Positions 17,128 to 25,633 are shown, numbered from the stretch's first letter. The stretch: DNA of 37,865 nucleotides from CAZQEZ01 sp964592475 (GCA_964592475.1 CAZQEZ010000026.1:1-37865); one strand, 5' to 3'. Notes: a model not told the origin generated them from the letters alone. Program-made: numbers and translations.

Positions 17128-17903
17128 AAAAAATAAAAGACATAAAATTACCAAACGCGAAAAAGCCAATAACCGTGGCGCTGATGGGCATCATTATGTT
17201 TTTACTGATTGGCTTTGTAGAGCGCAACCAACATGATAAGCTATGCAACAATATCGCCGTTGAAATTGATAATCAATTGGAAAATCATTTCATCAATGAA
17301 CAGGATCTGGTTGCTTTGATAACTCAAAATGGCAATAAGCAAATTATTGGAGCACCATTGTACAAACTACCACTTAAGAAAATTGAGCAGGAGGTAACGA
17401 ACCATATATATGTAGAGGATGCAGAAGTGTATAAGGACTTGAAAGGTAACCTGGTGGTAAAGGTTGTGCAAAATAGGCCTATAGCAAGAATCGTAAGACC
17501 TTATGCTCCGGATGCCTACATTAGTGAGCATGGAGAAATTTTACCGGTATCTGATAGATATACGGCAAGGGTAATTATAGTTAAGGGCCAGTTGAGCGAA
17601 AGGATAATTGAAGAAGGGCTCACCGAGAAAAACAAAGGTGATGACCTGCTAAAGCTTTTAAAATACCTGCAAACCAACAATTGGTGGCAGGCGCAAATTG
17701 CTGAAATATCATTGGATCGCCTGGGCAACATTACGATGTACCCGCAAATAGGAAAGCAAGAAATCTATTTTGGCAGAGCGGAAAAATTGGATGAAAAATT
17801 TAACAAACTAGATATATTTTTTAAACAAATACTACCCTACAAAGGGTGGAATCACTATAAAAAAGTGAATGTAAATTTTAAGGATCAGATTATTTGTGAG
17901 TAA
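17124..17903 (+). CDS. ftsQ: Cell division protein FtsQ/DivIB
   Basis: A 259-residue bitopic protein. A basic cytoplasmic N-terminus is followed by a transmembrane helix at about 13-32, a POTRA-like segment (about 40-115, ending in a VVKVVQNRPIARI block) and a beta domain around 120-250. FtsQ links FtsL and its partners to the rest of the divisome in the periplasm. Similarity in this family is weak, so the name depends on topology, the NRPIAR-type block and its position between murC and ftsA. It overlaps murC by 4 bp (ATGA). Confidence 0.9.
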   Translation: MKKIKDIKLPNAKKPITVALMGIIMFLLIGFVERNQHDKLCNNIAVEIDNQLENHFINEQDLVALITQNGNKQIIGAPLYKLPLKKIEQEVTNHIYVEDAEVYKDLKGNLVVKVVQNRPIARIVRPYAPDAYISEHGEILPVSDRYTARVIIVKGQLSERIIEEGLTEKNKGDDLLKLLKYLQTNNWWQAQIAEISLDRLGNITMYPQIGKQEIYFGRAEKLDEKFNKLDIFFKQILPYKGWNHYKKVNVNFKDQIICE

Positions 17904-17914
17904 TTTTTAAAATT

Positions 17915-19216
17915 ATGTCAAAAGAAAAAATAGTAGTAGGCTTAGACATCGGTACGACGAAAATTTGTGCAGTAGTTGGAAGAAAAAATGAGTACGATAA
18001 ACTGGAAGTATTGGGCATGGGCAAGTCTTTGTCAGATGGGGTTATACGAGGTATCGTCACCAATATCGACAAAACCATTCAAGGCATTGAAAAAGCAGTG
18101 ATGGAAGCTGAAAATCAGTCGGGCATCAATGTAAGGGTGGTAAATGTAGGTATAGCTGGTCAGCATATCCGAAGTATGGTTCATCATGGCAGCATTACCC
18201 GCGATAGTAGCGATGATGAAATTACGGTAGAGGATGTAAACCGCCTTACTAACGATATGTACCGCATTGTGATACCGCCAGGTAGCGAAATTATTCACGT
18301 GATGCCTCAAGACTATATGGTAGATTATGAAGATGGCATACGCGATCCGGTGGGTATGTCAGGAGTGAAACTAGAAGCCGATTTTCATATCATCACCGCA
18401 CAAACCAATGCCATCAATAATGTGAATAAGTGTGTGCGAAGGGCTGGGTTAGAAATTGAAAACCTGATCCTGGAACCTCTCTCATCTAGCCTGGCAGTAC
18501 TCAGTGAAGAGGAAAAAGAAGCTGGTGTTTGCCTGGTGGACATAGGTGGCGGCACAACCGATATAGCTATTTTCCATGAAAATATTATTAGGCATACCGC
18601 AGTAATACCCTTTGGCGGCAATATTATTACCAGTGATATAAAGCAGGGATGCATGGTAATGCAACACCAGGCCGAAACACTGAAAACCAAATTTGGTAAA
18701 GCCATAGCTGAGGAAGCCAACCCCAATGAAATAGTGTCTATTCCGGGCCTACGCCATCGTGCGCCTAAAGAAATTTCTATTAAAAATCTGGCCTACATAA
18801 TAGAAGCCAGAATGGAAGAAATTATAGAGCTCGTTCACACCGAAATTATAACATCCGGGTTTGAAAATCGAATAGCAGGCGGCATAGTAATAACCGGTGG
18901 TGGTGCCCAATTACAGTTTTCTAAGCAACTTTTTGAATATATGACAGGCATGGATTGCCGTATCGGATATCCTAATGAACACCTGGGCAAAAGTAAAGTG
19001 GAAAGTGTGAAAAGTCCGATGTATGCTACCTCGGTTGGTTTAGTGCTCTCCGGTTTCAGGGCACTGGATGATAGGGAAAATCGCTACCTGCAAAGGGGTG
19101 ATCAAGCACATAAATTAAAAACAAGAAAGGCCGGCGGGGGTGATTTTTTTAAGAAAATTATTGATCGTACCAAAGGTCTATTGATTGATGATGTGGATGA
19201 TAATCAGGATTATTAA
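17915..19216 (+). CDS. ftsA: Cell division protein FtsA
   Basis: A 433-residue actin-fold protein that tethers FtsZ filaments to the membrane. Nucleotide-binding blocks are GLDIGTTKICAVVG near the N-terminus, VDIGGGTTDIAIF around 207 and VITGGGAQL around 326. The SHS2 insertion lies between the first two. The C-terminus carries an amphipathic membrane-targeting helix (FFKKIIDRTKGLL) after a Gly-rich linker. It starts 11 bp after ftsQ. A 209-bp gap to ftsZ follows, the first real gap in the cluster. Confidence 0.97.
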   Translation: MSKEKIVVGLDIGTTKICAVVGRKNEYDKLEVLGMGKSLSDGVIRGIVTNIDKTIQGIEKAVMEAENQSGINVRVVNVGIAGQHIRSMVHHGSITRDSSDDEITVEDVNRLTNDMYRIVIPPGSEIIHVMPQDYMVDYEDGIRDPVGMSGVKLEADFHIITAQTNAINNVNKCVRRAGLEIENLILEPLSSSLAVLSEEEKEAGVCLVDIGGGTTDIAIFHENIIRHTAVIPFGGNIITSDIKQGCMVMQHQAETLKTKFGKAIAEEANPNEIVSIPGLRHRAPKEISIKNLAYIIEARMEEIIELVHTEIITSGFENRIAGGIVITGGGAQLQFSKQLFEYMTGMDCRIGYPNEHLGKSKVESVKSPMYATSVGLVLSGFRALDDRENRYLQRGDQAHKLKTRKAGGGDFFKKIIDRTKGLLIDDVDDNQDY

Positions 19217-19425
19217 ATGACCGATGCACTATAGCCAAATGACGTTTATAATCAGGTAAGAAACCATGAAGTTTATTTTGGAGATGAGGTTAAGGATTGA
19301 GGCAAATATTTCTTTCAGGAAAAAAATAGTAAGCTGCTCAATTGACCGATTCAACGATTCATGAAAAGAATGATAAAAAATATAAGAGATAAAATTAGAA
19401 AATTGCCATCATAAAATATACAACT

Positions 19426-20901
19426 ATGGGAGATAACGCTTATCAATTCGACATTCAAAAAATTAATAAGTCGATCATTAAGGTGATTGGCGTGGGTGGT
19501 GGCGGAAGCAACGCCGTAAACCACATGTTTAACCAGGGAATTCGTGATGTAGAATTTGTAGTTTGCAATACCGATGCCCAGGCATTGAAAAGCAGCCCGG
19601 TTCCCAACCGGTTGCAGATCGGGGTAAATTTGACCAGTGGGCTAGGGGCTGGTGCCAATCCTGAAAAGGGCAGAAACGCTGCGCTGGAAAGCAAGGAAGA
19701 AATCAGGGATTTGCTTAGCGACGATACCAGGATGGTATTTATTACCGCTGGTATGGGTGGCGGTACTGGTACCGGAGCAGCCCCGGTAATCGCCAAAGTG
19801 GCAAAAGAACTGGATATACTTACCGTAGGTATTGTAACGGCTCCGTTTGCCTTTGAAGGTAAAAAGAAAACTACAGCAGCTCAACAAGGAATTAATGAAT
19901 TACGCGAAAACTGCGACTCGGTTTTGGTTATTCTCAATGATAAGCTAAGGGAAATATATGGCAATTTGCCCATCAGAGCTGCTTTTGCCCAAGCAGATAA
20001 TATTTTAACCACCGCCGCAAAAGGTATAGCTGAAATCATTACAGTGCCTGGTTATGTAAACGTCGATTTTCAAGATGTAAAAACCGTAATGCACAATAGT
20101 GGGGCATCGGTAATGGGATCGGCCGAAGCCGAAGGTGAAAATAGGGCAATAAGAGCGGCAGAAGAGGCTATTTCCAGTCCGTTGCTCAATTCAAGGGATA
20201 TTCACGGCGCTGAAAAACTATTACTTTCTATCATCTCAGGAGATGAGGCTGAATTACAAATGGATGAATTGACGGAAATAATCGAGTACATTCAGGATAA
20301 AGCCGGAGAAGAAGGTGAGGTGATATTTGGTCACGGTATTGACCCTGATTTGCACGAGAGTATTCGGGTTACCATCATAGCAACTGGTTTTGACGGCGAG
20401 GAAGTAAAGCCTGTTAAGCATTTGGAAGATAAAAAACGAGTGATTGACCTGGAAAGTAACAGACAAATAAGCTTATTTGACGAATATGAAGTGCAGAGAA
20501 GCAAAGGCAGAAAAAATCAGGAGCAGAATTATTCTTTCGAAAAGCCTGAAAATAAAGAACCTCAGGAAGAGGAAAATTATTTTAGCAAATTGGGAGGTGA
20601 ATATGAAATAATTGAAAATTCTAACGAAGAGGAAAAGGGCCCTTTCAATGAACTTGACGAAAAGAAACAACTTTTGCGCCAACAAGCCGACGAAAGAAAA
20701 CAGAAGCTTGGAAGTCTGAAATCAAATGAAATGAACGATCAGGATTTCAAACAAAAACTTGAAGTTCCGGCATACATACGTAAGAAATATAAACTTAGAG
20801 ATGTGACTCCAAGCAATGAAAAAAATGTAAGCCGATATAATCTAAACGATGATAATGAATTGCTAGGCAACAATAAATTTTTACATGATAATGTAGATTA
20901 A
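19426..20901 (+). CDS. ftsZ: Cell division GTPase FtsZ
   Basis: A 491-residue tubulin homologue. The GTP-binding core is intact, with the tubulin signature GGGTGTG at 111-117, the N-terminal GVGGGGSNAVN loop and the T7-loop region NVDFQDVKTVM. After the core (about residue 320) comes a long acidic, Gln/Glu-rich linker. The conserved C-terminal peptide that binds FtsA is EVPAYIRKKYKL at 446-457. Unlike the E. coli protein, a further 34 residues follow, ending FLHDNVD. A 209-bp leader separates it from ftsA, and I found no consensus promoter there. A strong terminator follows, ending the cluster. Confidence 0.97.
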   Translation: MGDNAYQFDIQKINKSIIKVIGVGGGGSNAVNHMFNQGIRDVEFVVCNTDAQALKSSPVPNRLQIGVNLTSGLGAGANPEKGRNAALESKEEIRDLLSDDTRMVFITAGMGGGTGTGAAPVIAKVAKELDILTVGIVTAPFAFEGKKKTTAAQQGINELRENCDSVLVILNDKLREIYGNLPIRAAFAQADNILTTAAKGIAEIITVPGYVNVDFQDVKTVMHNSGASVMGSAEAEGENRAIRAAEEAISSPLLNSRDIHGAEKLLLSIISGDEAELQMDELTEIIEYIQDKAGEEGEVIFGHGIDPDLHESIRVTIIATGFDGEEVKPVKHLEDKKRVIDLESNRQISLFDEYEVQRSKGRKNQEQNYSFEKPENKEPQEEENYFSKLGGEYEIIENSNEEEKGPFNELDEKKQLLRQQADERKQKLGSLKSNEMNDQDFKQKLEVPAYIRKKYKLRDVTPSNEKNVSRYNLNDDNELLGNNKFLHDNVD

Positions 20902-20928
20902 AATAATAACTCTCATAGTTTTTACTTT

Positions 20929-20962
20929 AAAGGTTTGGTGTAAATGCACCAAACCTTTTTTT
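20929..20962 (+). terminator. Rho-independent terminator of the dcw cluster
   Basis: A perfect 12-bp stem (20929-20940 with 20947-20958, core AGGTTTGGTG) closes a 6-nt loop and runs into a T tract at 20956-20962. It lies 28 bp after the ftsZ stop. The T tract is only on the plus strand, so it serves ftsZ rather than the convergent gene. Confidence 0.93.
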
Positions 20963-20982
20963 AGCTATAGCAGCCTGCCAGT

Positions 20983-21402
20983 TTATTTTTCTTCTTTCAC
21001 GCCTATCAGCGAACTATGATAGCGAGCTTCTTTCCAGCCATTATCTGTATTTTTCCAGATGATTGTAGTTATACAACTAAATCGAAGCTTTTTTCCTCCT
21101 ACTTCAAATAGTTGGTCAAAATCTACCACGCTATAGCCTAACTTTTCTTCTTTTACTGCTTCATAATTAGTTACTTCGGTCCAGGTTTTTGCCTGCATGT
21201 TGTCAAGCCGGGCAAATAATGTTTTAAACCAATTTTCCCACTCCTCTCGGGTGCGAATAATTTCATTTTTTCCTTCCTCATTTAAATCCACTATGCCATA
21301 GTCGTCGTCACATAAATCAGCTAAAGTATTAAAATCATGCTTAGCAACAGAGTCAAATAAAGTGAGGGTTTGCTGATAAAAAGGTTTGTTTTCCATTTTC
21401 AT
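20983..21402 (-). CDS. NTF2-like (SnoaL/DUF4440-type) protein
   Basis: A 139-residue soluble protein with the cone-shaped NTF2-like fold pattern. The N-terminal helix FYQQTLTLFDSVAKHDFNTL is followed by a WFKTLFARLD helix and alternating beta strands with conserved Trp and aromatic residues (FSCITTIIWKN, WKEARYHSSL). Members include small isomerases, hydrolases, polyketide cyclases and non-catalytic ligand-binding proteins, so function cannot be read from sequence. It lies 82 bp downstream of the rhodopsin gene on the same strand and may be cotranscribed, though a -7-like element in the gap could give it its own promoter. There is no signal peptide. Confidence 0.75.
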   Translation of the reverse strand: MKMENKPFYQQTLTLFDSVAKHDFNTLADLCDDDYGIVDLNEEGKNEIIRTREEWENWFKTLFARLDNMQAKTWTEVTNYEAVKEEKLGYSVVDFDQLFEVGGKKLRFSCITTIIWKNTDNGWKEARYHSSLIGVKEEK

Positions 21403-21469
21403 TATATATTAAATAAATAGCAGCTCGCTGACCAAATAATTGACAACAGGCTGCTATAAATATACATGG

Positions 21470-21477
21470 CAAATTTA
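21470..21477 (-). promoter_or_regulatory. Candidate -7 element for the NTF2-like gene
   Basis: TAAATTTG on the minus strand matches TAnnTTTG, 67 bp upstream of the gene start at 21402. No TTG occurs at the expected -33 spacing, so this is a weak call. It matters because it would let the gene be expressed without the rhodopsin gene. Confidence 0.35.
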
Positions 21478-21484
21478 TTAAAGT

Positions 21485-22246
21485 TTAAGCAGTTACTGCT
21501 TCCTCTTCTTTTTTAGTCTCTTTTATCGCGATTGAGTAAACTACCAGGCCAAAGCCGATTTTATTCACTGCATCCCCCAAGTTATAAATAAGGTCCATGT
21601 CAGATGATGTTAATAATCCTAACCCATCAGGACTTAACCATCCGCCAGGCATAGCCATATAACCGATAGGGTAAATAGCCCAGCCCACAAGTACAAACCA
21701 GGCTAAAGCTCTTATACCCTTCTGCACAGCAGGAGATGAGTTTTTCGCTGCCAATTCTTTAACCTCACCAAACCAGGCAGTATATAAAATATATATATAA
21801 CCCAAAGTTGATATCACACCCCAAATTACTGAATGGGCAGTACTGCCATCAGAAAAAGCTTCTCCTACGTAACCGGCTACCAGCATCCATACTGCTGCTA
21901 TTATCAACTTCCACATGAGTCCCACCTTTGCACCTGCAGGTCTCAACAATAAATAGAACTCAACACACATCAATGGTACTGTTAAAGTCCAGTCAATGTA
22001 TCGAAGTGCTGTTGGATTGTTACCTGAAGCAGTGTAATAGTCGCGCATATAAAAATAATGCACTGCAGCAATACCGGTAATTAAACCGGAGATAAGCAAC
22101 GATATCTTCCATTTTTTGCTTACTTGAGATCTTTCCATAAAGAAAAATACTGCAGCAGCAAATAAAGCCATGTAACCTGTGAAAAATGTGAATGCCACCG
22201 GATCGTCTACCGGAATTTTGACAATGTCTGCAAATAAGAAATTCAT
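21485..22246 (-). CDS. Light-driven proton-pumping rhodopsin (proteorhodopsin/xanthorhodopsin type)
   Basis: The ATG at 22246 gives 253 residues and seven hydrophobic helices; a longer form would need a TTG at 22291 and adds a non-homologous leader. Helix C reads RYIDWTLTVPLMCVEF: D85 counterion, T89, and carboxylic proton donor E96, the DTE pattern of outward proton pumps. Retinal would attach to K229 in helix G (DAVNK). H63 in helix B matches the His that partners the counterion. M93 occupies the spectral-tuning site (L in green, Q in blue proteorhodopsins); Met is common in Bacteroidota and goes with green absorption. G143 aligns with Gly156 of xanthorhodopsin, which opens room for a carotenoid antenna. 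It is divergent from guaB. No retinal-forming oxygenase gene lies in the window. Confidence 0.96.
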   Translation of the reverse strand: MNFLFADIVKIPVDDPVAFTFFTGYMALFAAAVFFFMERSQVSKKWKISLLISGLITGIAAVHYFYMRDYYTASGNNPTALRYIDWTLTVPLMCVEFYLLLRPAGAKVGLMWKLIIAAVWMLVAGYVGEAFSDGSTAHSVIWGVISTLGYIYILYTAWFGEVKELAAKNSSPAVQKGIRALAWFVLVGWAIYPIGYMAMPGGWLSPDGLGLLTSSDMDLIYNLGDAVNKIGFGLVVYSIAIKETKKEEEAVTA

Positions 22247-22589
22247 AATCGTTTTTATTTTGTTTAGTTTTTTAATTAAACCATTAAACAATTTTGTTCT
22301 AAGTAATTGTTTGCAGAAATGTTAAAAAATTTTAAATAATTTTATTTGATAAAAATTGCAGCGTGTTATTTGCGGTAATAATTGTGTCTATTTTAATACA
22401 GGCAGGGGTTTTTAGTATTTAATTGTGAAGTGGATTGTCTGTTTGCCTGCTATTTTGTTCAATTATTCATTAAACAAAACAAAGTGATTTGCACCTTTAA
22501 AATAAAGTTGTGCAATTGATTAGTTAAATTGAGGCATACAGGTTATTTTTGCATCGCAAATAATCAACCGAAATTAATTTATTTGCACT
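22247..22589. other. Divergent intergenic region between rhodopsin and guaB
   Basis: This 343-bp AT-rich gap holds a -7 element for guaB (22544-22551). I found no TAnnTTTG match for the rhodopsin gene on the minus strand. A 6-bp inverted repeat CAGGCA/TGCCTG (22399-22404 and 22444-22449) is too weak to call. No ORF or RNA gene is visible. Confidence 0.55.
22544..22551 (+). promoter_or_regulatory. Candidate -7 promoter element of guaB
   Basis: TATTTTTG matches TAnnTTTG, 38 bp upstream of the guaB ATG. TTG triplets occur upstream, but at 12 and 25 bp rather than the usual 19, so only the -7 box is supported. Confidence 0.5.
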
Positions 22590-24068
22590 ATGTCTTTAGA
22601 CAACACCAAATTTGCCTACGAAGCACTTACATATGATGATGTATTGTTGCTACCGGCCTTTTCGCAAGTATTACCCAGAGAAGTAAATACTGCCACTAAA
22701 ATAACCCGAAACATTAAATTAAATGTGCCTTTATCTTCGGCCGCGATGGACACTGTTACTGAAGTGCATCTGGCAATCGCCATGGCATTGGAAGGGGGCA
22801 TCGGGTTTATTCATAAAAACATGAGCCGTGAAAAACAAGCCGAGCAGGTGCGAAAAGTAAAGCGCTCGCAAAGTGGAATGATTCTGGATCCCATTACGCT
22901 AGATATCAACTCAACTGCCGGCGATGCTGTAAACATCATGCGGGAATTCAAAATTGGAGGTATTCCAGTTGTAAATGGTGAGGGAAAATTGATTGGAATC
23001 GTAACTAATCGAGATTTGCGGTTTCAAAAAGATTTAAATGAACCGGTAGAGACGTTAATGACCAAGGAAAATCTGGTGACCGCCAGTATTGGTATTAATT
23101 TAAATGAGGCGGAAGAAATATTACAATTATATAAAATAGAGAAGCTGCCTATTATCAATAAAGATGGAATTCTATCCGGTTTAATTACTTATAAAGACAT
23201 TCTTAAAAATAAAGATAGGCCAAATGCCTGCAAAGATGAGTTTGGTCGGCTTAGGGTGGGTGCCGCGGTTGGTGTTACCCCGGATATATTGGAAAGAATA
23301 GAAGCATTAAAAAACGCTGGCGTAGATGTAATTAGTATTGATACAGCTCATGGTCATTCAAAAGGGGTAATAGAACAGCTAAAAGAAGTAAAAAAATCAT
23401 ATCCTAACCTAGAAGTAATTGTAGGTAACATCGCTACTGCTGATGCTGCTACCATGCTGGTAGATGCTGGCGCGGATGCAGTAAAAGTAGGTGTGGGTCC
23501 GGGTAGTATATGTACCACTCGCGTAGTGGCCGGGGTAGGCGTACCCCAACTTTCGGCTATAGTGGAGTGCGCAAATGCAATACAAGGATCAGGTGTACCT
23601 GTAATTGCCGATGGTGGCATTCGTTTTTCCGGCGATATTGTAAAAGCTATTGCTGGAGGTGCAGATAGCGTAATGATAGGTTCTCTGTTGGCCGGAACAG
23701 AAGAAGCTCCCGGGGAAATGATCATTTATGAAGGTCGTAAGTTTAAAACTTACAGGGGCATGGGATCCCTGGAAGCTATGGAAGAAGGCTCGAAAGATCG
23801 CTATTTTCAAGATGTAGAAGACGATATTAGTAAACTGGTACCGGAAGGAATTTCCGGAAGAGTGCCTTACAAGGGCATGGTGTCGGAAGTAATTTATCAA
23901 ATGGTAGGAGGACTCAAAGCCGGAATGGGTTATTGTGGTGCGGCCAATATCGAAGACCTTCAGCAAGCTCGTTTTGTGAAAATATCGGCAGCTGGCGTTA
24001 GAGAGAGTCACCCTCATGATATTACCATTACCAGAGAAGCACCAAATTATAGTTTGAGAATGTTATAA
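22590..24068 (+). CDS. guaB: Inosine-5'-monophosphate dehydrogenase GuaB
   Basis: A 492-residue enzyme of standard length that oxidises IMP to XMP with NAD+, the first committed step to GMP. The TIM-barrel catalytic loop GPGSICTTR carries the nucleophile Cys308. A pair of CBS domains is inserted at about 95-210 (MTKENLVTA, PIINKDGILSGLIT). The phosphate-binding block ADGGIRFSGD and the active-site flap GMGSLEAM are present. The CBS pair usually acts as an allosteric nucleotide sensor. It is transcribed alone and divergently from the rhodopsin gene; a long inverted repeat follows it. Confidence 0.97.
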   Translation: MSLDNTKFAYEALTYDDVLLLPAFSQVLPREVNTATKITRNIKLNVPLSSAAMDTVTEVHLAIAMALEGGIGFIHKNMSREKQAEQVRKVKRSQSGMILDPITLDINSTAGDAVNIMREFKIGGIPVVNGEGKLIGIVTNRDLRFQKDLNEPVETLMTKENLVTASIGINLNEAEEILQLYKIEKLPIINKDGILSGLITYKDILKNKDRPNACKDEFGRLRVGAAVGVTPDILERIEALKNAGVDVISIDTAHGHSKGVIEQLKEVKKSYPNLEVIVGNIATADAATMLVDAGADAVKVGVGPGSICTTRVVAGVGVPQLSAIVECANAIQGSGVPVIADGGIRFSGDIVKAIAGGADSVMIGSLLAGTEEAPGEMIIYEGRKFKTYRGMGSLEAMEEGSKDRYFQDVEDDISKLVPEGISGRVPYKGMVSEVIYQMVGGLKAGMGYCGAANIEDLQQARFVKISAAGVRESHPHDITITREAPNYSLRML

Positions 24069-24124
24069 AATACTGGACGTTACTTTTTCAGGTTAACTAT
24101 TTTTTATATTCTACATGACCAAGA

Positions 24125-24166
24125 TTAGCATGAAAGATAGGAGATTGTACCAGTCTTTCATGCTAA
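24125..24166. repeat. 13-bp perfect inverted repeat after guaB
   Basis: TTAGCATGAAAGA at 24125-24137 pairs perfectly with TCTTTCATGCTAA at 24154-24166 across a 16-nt loop. No T tract follows on either strand, so it is not a standard intrinsic terminator. It may act as an RNA-stabilising or factor-dependent 3' end structure for guaB. Confidence 0.6.
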
Positions 24167-24226
24167 AATTTGCTGCTCCATCGTATTTCTTCTTTTACCT
24201 ATAAAAATAAATGGCATATACTTCGT

Positions 24227-24234
24227 TATCTTTG
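24227..24234 (+). promoter_or_regulatory. Candidate -7 promoter element of the lipoprotein gene at 24253
   Basis: TATCTTTG, identical to the mraZ -7 element, lies 18 bp upstream of the ATG. No TTG stands at the expected -33 position. Confidence 0.55.
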
Positions 24235-24252
24235 CAGTACAAGATATAATAT

Positions 24253-24735
24253 ATGAAATATCAGCTAATTTTTATTAGTTTAATAATAGCAACAGTAGCT
24301 TGTGATACATGTAATGACTGTGGACCAATAGAAAATGACCCATTTGTCAATTTAGGTTTTAATTATAAAACCAGCCGATCTGCAGCAGAAGTTACAATCG
24401 ATAGTATCAACGGTATAGTAGCCGAAAGTATTAGTGAAGAGCTCTATAGCGATACCTTGCGAGTATTTAAATTGCCACTAAATTTTAAGGCTGACTCCAG
24501 TTACTTTGATATCGTTTATAGCAGTTATCCCGATGAGGATAGTGATAATCCGGGCGGTACCTTTCGTGATCAGATAGCCTTTAAGTATGATCTAGAATTA
24601 ATAAATCAAAATGATTTTATTAAATATCAGGCTGATGGGTTACATATAGTATTATCGACTTTTGATTCAATTGCCACTCTAAATATCAATCAGGAAAAAT
24701 TAAGCAATGCGGTTACTCTTCAAGTATATTTTTAA
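24253..24735 (+). CDS. Small lipoprotein, DUF6452-like
   Basis: A 160-residue exported protein. The signal peptide ends in the lipobox TVAC with the lipidated Cys at 17, followed by a Cys-containing segment (CDTCNDCG) and a beta-rich domain with FKLPLNFKADSSYF and TLNINQ blocks. I do not recognise a function. The length, the layout and the pairing with the next gene recall the DUF6452/DUF6048 neighbours found in Bacteroidota, but this is from memory and not certain. The final 29 bp overlap the start of the next gene, so translation is probably coupled. Confidence 0.7.
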   Translation: MKYQLIFISLIIATVACDTCNDCGPIENDPFVNLGFNYKTSRSAAEVTIDSINGIVAESISEELYSDTLRVFKLPLNFKADSSYFDIVYSSYPDEDSDNPGGTFRDQIAFKYDLELINQNDFIKYQADGLHIVLSTFDSIATLNINQEKLSNAVTLQVYF

Positions 24736-25603
24736 TTTTCTGTTATTTTTAATTTTTGTCGCTACTGCAAAAGCTCAAGTGCCTGTTGATAGCCTGCCCG
24801 GGCAAGATACTTTGCAAATGCAGCAAGATAGTCTGATGCAGCAAGTTCCTTCTCCACATCAAGAAGATAGTTTGATGCTAAAGCAAGATTCTATTTATAA
24901 TTCCAATGTGGGGGATACTACCAAGCAGGTTTTATCGGATACACTGCAGCAAGATACATTGACCAATCACGCTGACACCACCCAAGACAAAAAAAAGCAA
25001 AAACCTGAGGAAAAAAGATCTTTGGTAAGTGACTCTACCATTTCTAATGGCTTTGGTGTTTTTATAGATTATTTAAAGTTTGCAAGCCTGCTCCTCAGTG
25101 ATGATACCAAATATGAAGGTGGTGCAGAGATTACCTTGTCCAGGCGTTTCCGGGTAGTAGGGGAGGCAGGCTATGGTTTATTGCAGCCCGAGTCTGCTAT
25201 CAGAAACGGCAGTTACCGTTCGGAAGGCATGTATGGACGCACAGGTATTGATTTTACAATTTTAGCTGATGCCCGAACTTCCCTGTATATTGGTGGACGA
25301 TATGCAATATCCCAATTTGAAGATGAAGGCATATATCGGATCGAAAGCCTTCTTTGGGCCAATGAAGAAAACAAAATTCCTACCAGAGAAAATTTGGAAG
25401 CCAGCTGGTTTGAAATAGTACTGGGTACCGAAGGTAAATTGTTTGCTGACCTTTATTTGGGTTGGATATTTCGCTATCGCAGTATGCTTTCCAGAGACAC
25501 TTTTGAATTATTTGATGTGTATTCAGTACCTGGTTTTGGAATTGTAAAGGGCAATAGTAGCTTGGCGATAAACTTTTACCTTAAATACAAATTTCACTGG
25601 TGA
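24707..25603 (+). CDS. Outer-membrane beta-barrel protein with Asp-Ser/Thr-Leu repeat linker, DUF6048-like
   Basis: A 298-residue protein with a signal peptide ending ATAKAQ (about residue 23). Residues about 25-110 are low-complexity, with a repeated D(S/T)L/I unit (QDTL, QDSLM, EDSLM, QDSIY, SDTLQ, QDTLT) about every 8-15 residues, then a Lys/Glu-rich stretch. The rest alternates hydrophobic and polar residues like a small outer-membrane barrel and ends in a C-terminal Trp preceded by KYKFH, as barrel proteins often do. It is tied to the preceding lipoprotein by a 29-bp overlap, so the two may form a complex at the outer membrane. The function is unknown. Confidence 0.7.
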   Translation: MRLLFKYIFNFLLFLIFVATAKAQVPVDSLPGQDTLQMQQDSLMQQVPSPHQEDSLMLKQDSIYNSNVGDTTKQVLSDTLQQDTLTNHADTTQDKKKQKPEEKRSLVSDSTISNGFGVFIDYLKFASLLLSDDTKYEGGAEITLSRRFRVVGEAGYGLLQPESAIRNGSYRSEGMYGRTGIDFTILADARTSLYIGGRYAISQFEDEGIYRIESLLWANEENKIPTRENLEASWFEIVLGTEGKLFADLYLGWIFRYRSMLSRDTFELFDVYSVPGFGIVKGNSSLAINFYLKYKFHW

Positions 25604-25633
25604 TAAAAAAGGTGACTGATAATCGAAAAATAA

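Noticed and set aside
18385..18726. Open frame of 113 codons opposite ftsA, and similar long antisense frames in murE, ftsZ and guaB
   Set aside because: They lie wholly within strongly conserved genes, show no recognisable domains or start signals, and are expected by chance.
19217..19425. Hidden small gene or promoter between ftsA and ftsZ
   Set aside because: No ORF with a plausible start and no TAnnTTTG element was found in the 209 bp.
22247..22291. Longer rhodopsin starting at TTG 22291
   Set aside because: The 15 extra residues are charged and unlike rhodopsin N-termini; the ATG at 22246 follows an A-rich leader as is usual here.
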